A DNA stretch of 64,000 nucleotides from Hemerocallis citrina (lineage: Eukaryota; Streptophyta; Magnoliopsida; Asparagales; Asphodelaceae): assembly GCA_017893485.1 (NCBI GenBank), contig CM030358.1, positions 249,861,073-249,925,072 on the forward strand, in the 5' to 3' direction. This document shows positions 20,316 through 32,553 of the stretch, one piece after another. The notes below the pieces were generated by a model, which was not told the DNA's origin, searched no databases, and was given only the letters and a program-made list of their open reading frames with translations. Position numbers and translations under genes: made by a program. The stretch's first letter is position 1. Every line of letters starts with the position of its first letter.

Positions 20316-23300
20316 AATATATACAATATAATTTTCACCACACAACAGATCATTATAATTATCGTCAGAACTCTCTTCACCGGTTGAATCCAATTCTTGT
20401 GCATTGGTAGTGCTAAATAAATGACAAGATTAAGTTAGTCAAATTTTATATATCAACTTTAACCTAAAAAAGCAAGATTGAGTGAGTCAATATTTTTTAA
20501 CTAAAAAGAGATATTTTACCTAGCCACTTTGTTTGGACAATTTCTTGAATCGTGCTTTTGACCTCGTAAGTTGCATGCATTGCACCGTCTAGGTTTTCGT
20601 TGAAGTTGCTTTCTAATCGGCTTCAATCTCTTTCCACTAGAACCCCCTTTCCACTAGACCCGCCCCCCCCCCCCCCCCACTTAATGCACTGTCGAGGGTC
20701 CCCTACGGCAACATGAGACATATCCACATTTATTCCATATGCATGTTCACTGCCTTCAGCATGTTGTCCACTACTTTCGAGTTATGCACTACCTTCGGGA
20801 TGTCTACTCAATCCGGGTTGCACAAGATAAACACCTTCAATGCCCTTGAGCATGCGGTCGAGCATGCATTTGTAACTTTCATTGGAAGAACAAACAAGAT
20901 GATCGACCATCTGTTTTGCGTGTTGATTCAATTTACAATAGCGAGAAGCAAAATTCCCGCTAGTGCCTTCATGAATAGATGTGTAGTTTCTTCTCATGAC
21001 ATCCCGAGTCTATCTTCTTGTAATATATTCTCTAGCAGTGCAGTGTGATTGGTGAACCAAAGAACGACCAAAAATATTTTTGCAAGGAATGCCTATGAAT
21101 TCAAACAAGAAACAACCACACGTAGCCATTTGACGGAGTTTTCAAAATTGAACTGCCATCCCCGATTCTGAATTTTCACAATGCTTCACAAAGAAAGCTA
21201 CACTATCCGCTGTGTCAAGATCGGTAATGGAAGTCACATTATATAATAAGTTTTTTTGTATTTCATCTTGGAATTTGTAGAAAAGCTTCAATGTATAGAC
21301 TCGCGCCATTTGTTCCTCCATAGGCCATTGGGTTTTCAATTTCGTTCTCTTCTCATGATTATTTTCTTTAAGTTCCTTTTGCCTTTGCCTTGCTAAGACT
21401 CTATCGAAGATGACGACAAATTCATGTAAGGTGTACTTCTTCTAGGTATGAAGCTTCAAGAAAAAATGCATAGACACGCTCCGTTGGCTGCTCAACATGC
21501 CAGCCAAAAATGACTCTCTTGCATAGACAATTGCTCATTTCTCACGAATTTCAAATTGACCGTTCGACCATTTGTTATTCTCAACTTCATATTACAGAAG
21601 CAATAATTTCTCTTTCCTTCGAAATCATTTATAAATTCAGAATTATAGATGTTACTCTTAAAAGCATCCTTAATGTTCTCAATATCGTTTGACATACGCA
21701 TCTCCTGCGGTAACTTATCCAAAATTTGTCAACTGCAATACCTATGCCGAGTCTCAGGGAAAACTGTCTTCATTGCAACACCGATCCCACGATCCTAGTC
21801 CATCACAATGCCGGATGGAGCATGTTTCATTACTCCTAACCACTTTTCAGAGAACCACACAAAAGACCTTCTCATTTGGAATGAACCCATAACCTAAGAA
21901 TGTTGATGGCCAATGATGATTTATTCTAACAAATGGAACAAATAACATTCCACATCGGTTCATGTTGTGTGTGGCATCAAAGCAAAGTACATCCCTAAAT
22001 TCTTTATAATTCATCGTAGCAGTACCATCCACTCAAATACAATGAGACAATCGGCCTTCAGAATCTAGTTGGAAATCATAAAAAAATAAGGTATCCTTCT
22101 GTTTTTGCTCTTCAAAATATTCAATCAACATTTGACCGTTGTGTCCTTTCATAGCTTGCCTCGAGTCACTCAAGTGATTTCTAGCATCGGTTTTGATGAA
22201 TCATATTTTATCGTTATCCCCACTAGCACTTTCAAAGAAAAGCATTTGTTTGCACGTAGGAATACTAGCCTGGGAAAGTTGATCCATTATTCTTTTATCG
22301 GATTTCGACACACTACGATTTTTGGACAACAAATGTCTTCTACCATGTGAAGTAAATTCATGATTATATGGTTCATGAAATGAATAAAAAATTGTTGTAT
22401 TACTTTCTTCGTTTAGTTTCACACGAACGGAAGCTTTGCAACCCCGTTCTAGAAGTAGTTCAACGTCTAACATTATTAGGCTGACTCGGTGATGCCCCGA
22501 CTTTATTACATAGATATGACTTATCCACTATCTTTGTTCCCTTTAAATTATTCCCACCTTTACGCAATTGGAAATCCGCACATCTAACATAACTCTCATA
22601 AAAATTCTCTGCTTTCTCTAGAGTGCGAAACAATATACCTATCTCTGGTTTGAGGTGTTAGGGTTATATACTGAAAGCATCACTTTTGTATTAACTTTAT
22701 TTCCTTAATTTTTTTTTTTTTTTTTTGAATGAGAATCATATGGGCATATGTTTGCATATTGTGTTTATTATAATATTAATGCAAGTTTCTGATATTCTAT
22801 AAGGTTGATAATATGGTGTGAGGTGATACACAGAAGATCATATTATCAGTTCCATATGGAATATATAAATAGTTCACAACCTAGACGGACTTGGACAATC
22901 CATTGGAAAGGTTGTAGTGTAATCTGGTATTAGTCTATCTTGACTATAGGTTTAACTAGTATACTTTGTGTGTATTGAACAGGACCACTTGAGGTTGTTC
23001 TCTTTGTACTGACTACAAAAGAGAACAAACACCTCTGTTATTATGGATGCTTATGCTCTTAATCCAGATATAATAACAGACATGTATATGCAGTGTGCAT
23101 TACTTTGACTCATAAAAGAGTGAGATTCATTATGGATCAACAACCTCTATGAATTGGGTAATAGCATTGTATGTATGATGGGCTGTTGATTGTAAAAGGA
23201 ATCCATGTCCCGATACGTCGGGTTGATGATGTCCCCTTAAGGAGCTCATAAGGATTTGTCATGTAAACCCCGCAGGTGGATTACATCCGACATGACAAAT

Positions 23301-24028
23301 AAAGTTGAGTGGTACTACTTAAGGATAAAAGATGTTGATCAATATAGTTGTCAGTAACTTAATTTGATCGACAGACATTCGATATCTTAACATGGGGAGC
23401 TGAACGAGCATATAATAAAAGGAGCCCATAAATATAATTTGGGATTAGGAAGGTAGTGCAACAATAGCTCTTTAGTGGACCGAGCTATTGTTAATGGGCC
23501 TGGGTTGTGTGTTCGGACTGAACACGGGATACCCAGATTCGTTAGGAGACCTAACCCTAATTTCTCCTCATGGTCCCTGCCGTAGCCTTATATATATCCT
23601 CTATTCTCTGGCCGTCATTGATCATCTGAGATATAAGATTTTTTCTCTAAATTCGTGATTCACGTAAGGAGAGAAAGAGAGGTCAGCCAGGGAGAAGAAA
23701 GGTTGGGAGATCGTCGCCCACACGACGTCCAACCCGAGGAAGGAATACGTGCAGAAGATCTTGGGGTCGCTGATAGCTCGAGGTTGCTAGAAACTATCGT
23801 CTTCTTCTCATCGCAGGTATAATTCGTGAACACTAGATTCCGCTATAAAGGGTTAGATCACGTATTTAATCCATTAAGCTTTTATGATCGATACGCACAC
23901 CAATCAATTGGTCCTGGGAATCATCGCAGTTCCATCATGAGGTGCTCGTCCACTTGCGACAGAGGTTCACCTTTCTGTGCATACACAAAATTATCTCTGG
24001 CAACAGAATTCCCTTCAGCAAACTCCAT
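20316..24028 (-). pseudogene. Second FAR1-like MULE transposase, decayed and split by a solo LTR
   Basis: The minus-strand start is the ATG at 24028 (MEFAEGNSVARDNFVYAQKG). The coding sequence is interrupted by the LTR at 22657-23937 and resumes with LEKAENFYESYVRCADFQLR, the FAR1 DNA-binding domain. A frameshift follows near 22465-22490, then the domain's second half (RGCKASVRVKLNEE). The DDE region is recognisable as CFDATHNMNR near 21970, then NHHWPSTFLGYGFI. The second catalytic block near 21800 carries a stop at the position of TDQD. Further stops and frameshifts run through 21400-21750. A C-terminal zinc knuckle, CNACNLRGQKHDSRNC, lies near 20535-20590, and a last exon-like piece (AQELDSTGEESSDDN) near 20330-20415. 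Its sequence is unlike the transposase at 13583-17227, so this is a different MULE family. It cannot be functional. Confidence 0.82.
22657..23937. mobile_element. Solo LTR (1,281 bp) with 5-bp target duplication TGAGG
   Basis: The sequence starts TGTTAGGG and ends CCATCA, and is flanked on both sides by TGAGG (22652-22656 and 23938-23942). Removing it rejoins the reading frame of the FAR1-like transposase (VDEHLKPEIGILF). There is no primer site or coding sequence, so this is a solo LTR left by recombination between two LTRs. The family was not recognised, but length and structure suit Ty1/copia. A TATA-like CTTATATATATCC lies near 23588. Confidence 0.9.
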
Positions 24029-24134
24029 ATCTAACATTAAAAATAATACAACATTTCTAGTACACTATTCATATTGACCGAATCACATTATTCTTCATAT
24101 ATATAGATACGAAACAATATACGTAAGAAAACCA

Positions 24135-25047
24135 CATAAATGGCATCTAAAAATTATGAAACTTTTTGAGTAGGTCAGATTCACAACACTCAAGCTAACG
24201 AAACTTGTATAAGTTTCGAATCACAGTTTGCGAGATATGGCCTTGTGTCACTATCATTCAAGCAAAAACAACATATAGTGATACATGGCCGTATCTCGTA
24301 AATCGTGAGTCAAAACTCACTTCTAGAAGTTGTGTTAGCTTGTGTTTGGTGAGTTTGACTACTCATAAAATTTTGAAATTTTTGGTAGTCATTTGTGCGG
24401 TTTTGATGATTTCTGGCTCAAAAAATTCAAAAGTTTAGTTGTAGTTGTATTTCTTGTTGTTTGATCTATGTAAAACCGCACAAAAGACAAGCAAAAATTT
24501 CGAAACTTTGTGAGCAGGACAGATTCACCATACAGAAGTTAACACAACCTCTAGAAGTGAGGTTTGACTCACGGTTTGCGAGATATAGCCGTGTATTACT
24601 TTATTTTCTTTTACGTGAATGAAAGTGATAGATTGCCGTATCTTGCAAACCGTGAGTCGAAACTCACTTCTAGAAGTTGCGTTAGCTTGTGTGTGGTGAA
24701 TCCGACCTACTCGCAATGTTTTAGAATTTTTGGTTGCTATTTGTGCGGTGTTACAAATATCAAACGAAATAAATTCAACAACTAAAATTTGGGATTTTTT
24801 TTTCGAAAATCATGGAAAACCACACAAACAAAAACAAAAAATTCTAAAACTTTGCGAGTAGGTCAGATTCACCACACACAAGCTAACACAACTTCTAGAA
24901 GTGAGTTTCGACTCACAGTTTGCGAGATACGACTGTGTATCACTTTATTTTCTTTTTGTGAATGAAAGTGATACATTACCGTATATTGAAAATCGTCAGT
25001 TAAAAGTCACTCCTAGAAGTTGTGTTAGTTTGTGTGTGGTAAAGAAG
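24135..25047. repeat. Three tandem about 340-bp hairpin units
   Basis: Each unit is itself an inverted repeat. One arm runs GTAGGTCAGATTCACCACAC, CAAGCTAACACAACTTCTAG, AAGTGAG and a TTTGCGAGATA block; the other arm is its inverse (CTCACTTCTAGAAGTTG, TTAGCTTGTGTGTGGTGAAT). The landmark CAGATTCAC occurs near 24176, 24519 and 24865, a spacing of about 345 bp. The array lies upstream of the decayed transposase start, so it may be the foldback-type 5' terminus of that MULE. No coding content. Confidence 0.8.
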
Positions 25048-25251
25048 AGAGAGTGAGAGTGAGAGAGAGAGAGAGTGGGAAGAAGGTGGACAGTCAGGAG
25101 GAGGAGGGAAGTAAGGAGTTAAGTAAGGAGGAGGGGAGTTGGGTAGTGAGAATCACGGCCATTGGATCATGATCAAGTTGATCCAACGACCTGATCTTCC
25201 GTTTGCAACGGGTTAAATAATCTTCCATTGCATATATATATATATATATGT
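25048..25251. repeat. GA-rich microsatellite and TA repeat
   Basis: Purine-rich (GAGAGAGTGAGAGTGAGA and AGGAGGAGG) DNA from 25048 to 25140, a unique stretch with TTGGATCATGATCAAGTTGA (possible element end), then a short TA repeat at 25231-25250. Confidence 0.6.
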
Positions 25252-25367
25252 GGTAAATGGTGAAACACACCCATGATCTATGAGGCAAAAGCTTTTAACC
25301 CCCTGATCTATGAGTTAAAGCGATAAGCCCCCCACTACAAAATACAGTCAAAACTCGTGCAGAAACC

Positions 25368-25399
<32 letters not shown>

Positions 25400-25939
25400 C
25401 CAGCACCCGACCACAACCCCGACCCCGACCCCGCTGTCGACCTTCATCCGACCCCATCGTCGCTTCCTCAGTTCCTCTAACCCTGCCGCCACCCTCCTTC
25501 AGACCTGTAAAAGAAAACAAAGAAAACCCAACAACCCAACATTCAAAACCCAAAAAAGAAAAAAAACGAACGAAAATCAAGAAGAACATAAACATTGAAT
25601 TTTAGATTTGGATTTTGGATTTTGAATTTTGATTTAACATTTTGATTTTAGATTTGAATAACATTTTGGTTTTGATTTTGATTTTAATTTGAGAATTTAA
25701 ACATTAAAACAAAGGTCAGATTTTTTTTTAGATTCTAATTTTTTGGTTTTTTTTTTATAATTCTGATTTTTTTTGGGTTTTTTTTATAGGGCAATCTGGT
25801 CATTTCACACTCCCTTTTAGGTTTTTCGTATTGGATTTGACCACAATTTGTAATGCAGGAGGTTTATTGCATTGACTCATATATCATGGGTTTAAAGGAT
25901 TTTGCCTCATAGATTATGGGTGTTTTTTGCCATTTACCC
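25252..25939. mobile_element. Nonautonomous DNA transposon with about 110-bp terminal inverted repeats
   Basis: The left end GGTAAATGGTGAAACACACC, CATGATCTATGAGGCAAAAG pairs over about 110 bp with the right end (CTTTTGCCTCATAG-type sequence ending GCCATTTACCC). The 688-bp interior includes a (CAT)n repeat at 25366-25398 and C-rich DNA but no gene. The long terminal repeats suggest a MULE-derived MITE. The flanks do not show a clear target duplication, as the left side is a TA repeat. Confidence 0.75.
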
Positions 25940-26207
25940 TTTATTATATGCAGTTTTGGTTCCTATTTTGTTTCTATCTTTTATGTTGTTGTAATTTGTT
26001 ATTGAGTTGATTGGAACCTAAAGCATGTTAATTGTGTTGCATTGACTTGCCAAATTTGCTAAGTATAAGCTGAAAGTTATTCAATGTGGGATGTGATTCA
26101 TGTGAAGATTATTAGGCACGGGACATTGGATAGGCCATTGTATCTGAAAGTTTTGTTCAGTTATTGACCAAGAATTGTAATTTGCTTTAAGAACATTTGA
26201 TATAAAA
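25940..26207. other. Unannotated spacer
   Basis: AT-rich DNA between two transposon termini. No feature that I can support. Confidence 0.4.
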
Positions 26208-26539
26208 CACTATTGCTTTCATAGCATTTTTAAAATGCTATCAATTGACAACATTTTAAAACGCTGTCAAACAATAGCATTTTGGAAACACTATCAAATC
26301 AACAACATTTTTGAAAATGCTTTCAATAAGAAAGCATTTCCGAAATGCTATAAAAAGCACAGCGTTTCATAAAATGCTATCAAAACGAAGGCATTTCTGA
26401 AATGCTATAAAATGCACAGTGTTTCTACAATATCCTATATAGTTATTATAGCGTGGGTTATGATAGCGTTTTCAAAACGCTATTGCAGACCTTCAATAGC
26501 ATTTTACAAATGCTGTCAAATGCCATATATGTTGTAGTG
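26208..26539. mobile_element. CACTA transposon terminus with subterminal repeats
   Basis: The right boundary is GTTGTAGTG at 26539, the inverse of the CACTACAAC terminus. Inward, some twelve copies in both orientations of an AGCATTTTNNNAATGCTAT-like unit form the subterminal array usual in CACTA (En/Spm) elements. The left side starts CACTATTGC, not a matching CACTACAA, so this is a single end or a deletion derivative. No transposase is associated. Confidence 0.65.
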
Positions 26540-26805
26540 AACAAAGTTAATCAAGTGAAGAAGCTCAATCTCAAGTTCTCTTGCATACTCAACTCTATTT
26601 AATACTCTTAACTCTCTCAACTCTTGATACGTGAAGTACAACATCAAATTTTTTTTTAATTGTTATTTGTTAATTTGTAGAATGTTCATTTTTCTGTTAG
26701 TTCACTTGTTTTTAATTTTTTCACATACATTACTACTCTCTAAACTCTCTAAACTCTTCATTCTTTTTACAGTTTTTTCACTTACACTACCACACTACTT
26801 GTATA

Positions 26806-27690
26806 ATGTCACGATCACGTGGTAGCAGCCGTAGCCAAAGTGGACAAGAATCCACTAGTTCTTCTAATCACACTCCTTTAATTCCACAATTAGAGACCGA
26901 TTATAATCCTAATCTTAATATAGATTATGAAAGTGTTCATCCTCACGAGTAATTACCGACACATAATATGATGAAATCCTAGCCGAAGACACAAACACCA
27001 GACACTGATGCCACACAAACCACTTCTTCCAAAAAACGTAGAGGCCAAACTTCCTAAATCCATAAATTTTATGACTTTGTCCAAAACGAGGCCAATCCAA
27101 AAGAGGGACATAGGGTATGTAAAATATGGCAGAAATGTTACAAATGGAAGAAGGATGAGGGAACGGCTACAATTAGTCGACATATTACTAATATACATCC
27201 CGATCTAGTAGAAGACCAACTCTTTCAACTAAAGATAAACCCTAGGATCAGGCATGTAGATAGTCATAGCTATGATCCCAAAACCGTTCGTCGCGAAATG
27301 ACTAGACTAGTTACCATCTTCCTATTCCGATAGTAGGAACTAAGATGCCGTTAACCAAAATGAACTAAATTCACAGTTTAGACAAATTCCTAGAAACACC
27401 ATTAAGGTCGATTGCTTTAAACAATATTACGAAATGAGAGATGCTTTAATTTCTCTTTTGTATTCTTTAACTTGTAGAGTGTTGTTATCAGCCGATGGTT
27501 GGAAAGGTTGTAATGATAGTTCCGATGATGGGCATAACTTGTCATTGGATCCATAGTGAATAACTCATTCAAAAGAGGATCATATCACTTGCAGCTTTGG
27601 CGTACCCCCATAGTGGTTCAGTTATCGCAACACGTATTTTAGAAATATGTGATTTATTTCAAATTCGCGATATATTTTTCTATCAATTTT
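26806..27690 (+). pseudogene. hAT transposase N-terminal half, decayed
   Basis: The start ATG at 26806 opens a Ser-rich leader (MSRSRGSSRSQSGQ). Downstream, broken by stops near 26950, 27055 and 27330, is a BED-type zinc-finger region (HRVCKIWQKCYKWKK, then TISRHITNIHPDL). Next comes NTIKVDCFKQYYEMRDALIS and the RNase-H-fold start VLLSADGWKGC. Degenerate IIS and SGSVI-like blocks run to about 27685. The catalytic remainder and the C-terminal dimerisation domain are missing; the sequence breaks off about 110 bp before the next LTR. Identification is by family motif order. Confidence 0.7.
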
Positions 27691-27802
27691 GATAATGATT
27701 CAGTGGTTTCTTCACAACCCTGAGCCTCTCTTCTTTGTTGATCATGAGATCCTCCCCCCCTATCAATTTTTCCCTTTCACAGTTCTGAGCTATGTACTTC
27801 CA

Positions 27803-27904
27803 TGTAACACTCCTTTATATTATAATTTCAAAATAAACGTCTGTTTTTCTTTTTTCATGAGTAGATATTATTATTGTCATTATTATGCACAAATATACAA
27901 TATT

Positions 27905-27957
<53 letters not shown>

Positions 27958-30900
27958 TTTAATTAATTTAGTTATTTGGTGGAGTTTATTTAATTGGAGT
28001 TCATGTAGAAAGATGAACCAAGAATATAAAAGTAAGGGAATAGTCAAAGAGGGGTTTATATATGATTTTCCTTTAATTTTTCCTTTCCCTTCCCCTTCAT
28101 TTTCGTCCAGACCACCCTTCTTTCCTCCTCCTTTTCCTTTCGGCCAAAATCCACTTCAGGACCCAATTTTAGGGTTTTTCAATTCCCATCAAATCTCCAC
28201 CAATTTTCAAATAATTTTTAGGGTTTTGGCTAATTAAAGGGTGCTCTTTTACGTGGCGGTGTCGGTTTTTGGAGAAAGTTTCAAGAAGGTATATTAAATT
28301 GTATGATAGTTTGTTAGATTATATGCTTTTCATTTCTTTTACTAGAAACTGATATAGAAAGATGGATAGAACATGTAGAATATGCTAGGAGTTAGAATTT
28401 GTGCATACCTTGGTAAAATTGTGAAGTGGTAATTTTGGCATAAAGCCAAATTTTAGGGTATGTGAAGTTGGGTAAGAAATTTGATTCTAGTGAGTTTAGA
28501 AAATGCATAGGAGATTGTGGAGTAGTGTGGGAGTGTTAATATGAATTTAGAATGATTTTTATAGACTTAGAATTTAATGGAAATGATTAGAGAATAAAAG
28601 TATAATTTATGCACGCCGGATGTTCGGTGGAATGCCCGAGCGAGAGTGAGGTGAGAATTTGTTACATCCGGTGGTGTAATTGAGTCTTATTATTATTGTT
28701 AACCGTAATTTGAGATATTAAGAAGAAGAGATTAAAGAAACTAGGAGATTGGGAATGTTCTTATTAATAAGCCTCCGATCAATAAGCGAGTTTTTGCATG
28801 GGGACCCGAATTCGAAATCTGTCGATGTAGCTCACCTACATATGTTATTTGTGATGCGTGGGTGAAAACGGATTCGAATTTGGAGGTTCGTAGGCCGAGT
28901 TTTGAGTTTTGAGCTAATCGGTCCTATAATTTTCTATTTAGGTTAAAAAATTTGAACTTTGATTGGCAACCGCGCGGACGTGGGACTTCATTTGATCGAT
29001 CCGTCAGGTGAGTATGTTGTATCTATGTATATTTTATGTTGTGGCCAAATTTTGTGGCTTTTTGATATATTTTGTAAAAGTTATGCAAAAAAAATTGATT
29101 TTGAAGGAAAATACAGATTTTTAAGGGACCGAAAATGAGTTTTTGTGATATTTGGGGAAATTAACTATTTTAAGTATATAAAACTTATATTATGGATTAT
29201 TGTGACGTGTTAAAGCATAAAAATTGAATATATTAAGCGGTTTATGTATATTTTTACCCCGTGCGTGTTTCGTGCATGTTTTTGGGTATATAAGCCAATA
29301 TAAATGATTTGGTATATATGGAGCCTTGTGTATGGGCTAGTATGTTATAATTGGACGTTATGAGGTTTAATTAGATGAAATAAGTGATTGTGGCCCTTTC
29401 TCTTGGAAACCCGCATATGTGGTGTATGCTTGTGATACATATATATCATGGTAATGAATTGTGATGTGATAATTAATGAAATTAGTCAGTGGATGTATGT
29501 TTATATTATAATTATGTTCGGAGTGAATTAATGGGCAATAATATGATACTATTATGTGATGAATTATACATTTTGATACAATTACGATCTAGAATAACAT
29601 AATTTAATTCTTTTATTCATGAGATACCCTGGCGTATGCCTATATAGGATATAATGAGGTAATAAATAACATGGTATTCATAACGTGTGATGTTGTGGTA
29701 AAATAAATAGCTTGGTGCCTTCATGTTATACAAAAAGATGATATGGCGGTGTTATATGTTTAAATGACAAAGTGTATGCATATAGGTGGTATGATGATAT
29801 GATAAATAATATTGTGGACACGGGATATGCATTAAAATGGTAAGGTAAAATATAAGATGGTATGTGCTAATAAAATGAGATAATAATTCTTGTGGTTAAA
29901 GTCAAAGACATGACAAGTATTGGAATGAAATATGAGATGTTATGTGGTGATACTATGAGATGAAAAGATGTAATGATTAATGTTAATAACAAATACATTT
30001 TGTTGACCAGTACCTACAGCAATCCTGGGGGGTTGGGCTAGACCTCCTAATACCCAAGCTATCGGTTTAGGGTGCGGTGTATGCGTAAGACCATTGGTGG
30101 GCAGCAATTTGTATTTGAAAGAGCTATCGGCTCTAGTCTTGTTAGAGGCTTAAGACCCTTGGTGGGCAGCCATGCGTAAGACCCTTGGTGGGCAGCGATG
30201 CATAAGACCCTTTTGTGGGCAGCGATTTGTGCTTGACAGAGCTATCGGCTCTAGTCTTGTTTGAGGCGTAAGACCCTTGGTGGGCAGCCATGCGTAAGAC
30301 CCTTGGTTGGCAGCATTTTGTGGTTCCCTCGCTAGTTCGGCTAGGAGGAAGGCGTAGCCTCGGACGCGTAAGACTCTTGGTGGGCAGTGTTCCGCGTGTT
30401 TACTGGGCTGTCGGCTTTAGTATATTGGGATACTGTGGCTCACTGGTTGACAAACTAATAAAATAAATAAGTGGAAATAAGAATGTGACAGTAAAGAAAG
30501 TGAAAAGTGAAAGAAAGTGGTTATGAACGAAATAGAGTATGAAGGAATACGAGTTATGAGTTTGTATATGGAAATAAATGATAAATGAAGTATGTGGTCA
30601 AATTAAAATGAAAAAGTAAAAGAAGTATGTGTTATTGCGAATAGTATGAAGTAATTATACTACAAGAATAATTATTAAAGTGAAATATGGTATGATATGA
30701 GTTGATGCACCTTGGAATTATCGAGGAACTACCTGCTTGCTATTTCCGTGGGAATGGTGGGAACTACCAGCCTTAGCATAATTTGCAGGGTGAGCTAGTG
30801 AGTGGTTAATATAATATCGATCATGTGTAATGGAAACGAAGAATAAAGTAAAGTGAAGATGAAAAGTAATTGAAGTAAATTAATAACCAAGCTATCGGCT

Positions 30901-32539
30901 TGGGATGTGATGTGATATTACCCATGTTCGGCTTGGGGTGTGGTGATTATTATCCAAGCTATTGACTTTGGGGTGTGATATGTTATTGCCCAAACTATGT
31001 TTGGGATATGGAGTATATTGTGATGAGAATGAAAGTGAAGTTAATGGCGACTTGTGTTATAAGTGAAAATGATAATAAGATATATTACTTATAAGAATGA
31101 GAAATAACTAAAGTGTTATAACAGGAGGAGAATGAGTTATAAAATATGCTTTTGATGAAATAAGACTGAGCATTCAAGTAAGTGATACGCCAATGATGTG
31201 ATGAAATACAAGTGAATGGTAATGTGCAATGAGATGTTAGGTAGGACATGAATGAATGTGGTAGTATGAGAATGAATGCATATGTTTATGATGTGATACA
31301 TGATATAATACAATAAAATAAATACCTGTATTATGAGAGTGGTTATGAAAATGGTTATTAAAGAAAGTATGCTGTGATATGAGTTTGTATACCTTGAAAG
31401 TGTGTCGGGGAACTACTCGCCCGCTATTTCTGTGGAAATGGTGGCAACTACCTACCTTGGCACAACTTCCAGGGTGAGTGAGGGAGTTGTTGATATGATG
31501 CAAGTAAATGAAGTGCATGGCTAAATAAAGATGAAGAAAATATATAAGAGCATCCTATGATTATTTATATAAATAAAGAAATGCTGATGTGATGATAATT
31601 ATGGAAAGATGAATTCAAATCGAAAAGTAATGGATTGTATGTGAATCAGTATTATGCAAATGTAAAATAAGGATATATATGAGGTTAGTGTGAAGCATAT
31701 AGTGAAATGTGTGAGGGTATGGATAATTATATAGTTGGATGCAGATTTGAAGAGTATTTTGATATAACATCGTATTGGTGATGTTTTTATGTTCAGATTT
31801 CAGGTTGCATCTTCTTATCTTGATGTTTGTAAGTTTAATTTATTTTCTTATACAATTTAATGATTTATTAGATCAATAATCATACTCACACCAGATATGG
31901 CTAACCCTTATTGTTTTCTGGGGGTTAGGGGAGTCCCTCCCTGAGGGTGGACGACCCTAACTCTCCTGCAGGTTGCTACAGCATGGTGAGGTAGTATAGA
32001 GCTAGATTTTGTACCTTTTTGGAGTTGAGCTATTATCTATATACTTAGTATATGTAGAAATCGGAACAGTTGATGTATTATTTTGTATTATGGTAAATAT
32101 ATATATATATAAATAGTGCTGTGATGAAGTAAGAAAGCCCGTACCCACCTCGTTGTGGAGTATTGGGTTCTGTGGTTGGCTTTTTAAAAGGTTTTCCTAA
32201 ATTTTTACAAAAATCTTATATGTTTTCAAAGGAAATTATGGTTTTTATTTAATATTTGATATTCTATTATGAGTTTGGCCCCCAGTGCATATTATTTATA
32301 TTATCAGTGTGATTATGCTCATTTTGGCCTGGGGAGCCCACGATTATAATGCCTGTGTTATGAGCTACGGAATTTAGAACAGAATTTTGTAAGCTTTTGT
32401 GTTTCGGGGCAGAAATTTCAGGGGAGACTGTTAAAATTTTATTTGAAATATACCTATCGTAGTTTATGTTTAAAGTGATATAGAAAATTGAAAGAATTGA
32501 ATTTAGAGGTTTAGTATAAAAAAAAATTGGGGTGTTACA
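27803..32539 (+). mobile_element. 5' LTR (4.7 kb)
   Basis: It begins TGTAACACTCC after TTCCA and ends GGGGTGTTACA. It carries a TAT/TA microsatellite at 27900-27954. A minisatellite at 30080-30390 has units containing GCGTAAGACCCTTGGTGGGC, AGCGATTTGTGCTTGACAGA and GCTATCGGCTCTAGTC. A duplicated pair of AACTACC...GGGTGAG segments lies at 30725-30800 and 31400-31490. No ORF of note. A long pyrimidine-rich leader-like stretch lies at 28060-28150. Confidence 0.88.
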
Positions 32540-32541
32540 GT

Positions 32542-32553
32542 TGGTATCAGATC
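32542..32553 (+). other. Primer-binding site, tRNA-iMet type
   Basis: TGGTATCAGATC starts two bases after the LTR end. The standard site is TGGTATCAGAGC, so one mismatch. Confidence 0.85.

Noticed and set aside
27689..28237. 182-residue plus-strand ORF across the LTR start
   Set aside because: It crosses the LTR boundary and a TA microsatellite, and has no domain; the LTR copy at 34081 does not keep it.
30080..30390. Possible CRISPR array (regular repeats GCGTAAGACCCTTGG)
   Set aside because: Irregular spacing, repeats vary, eukaryotic LTR context; a minisatellite.
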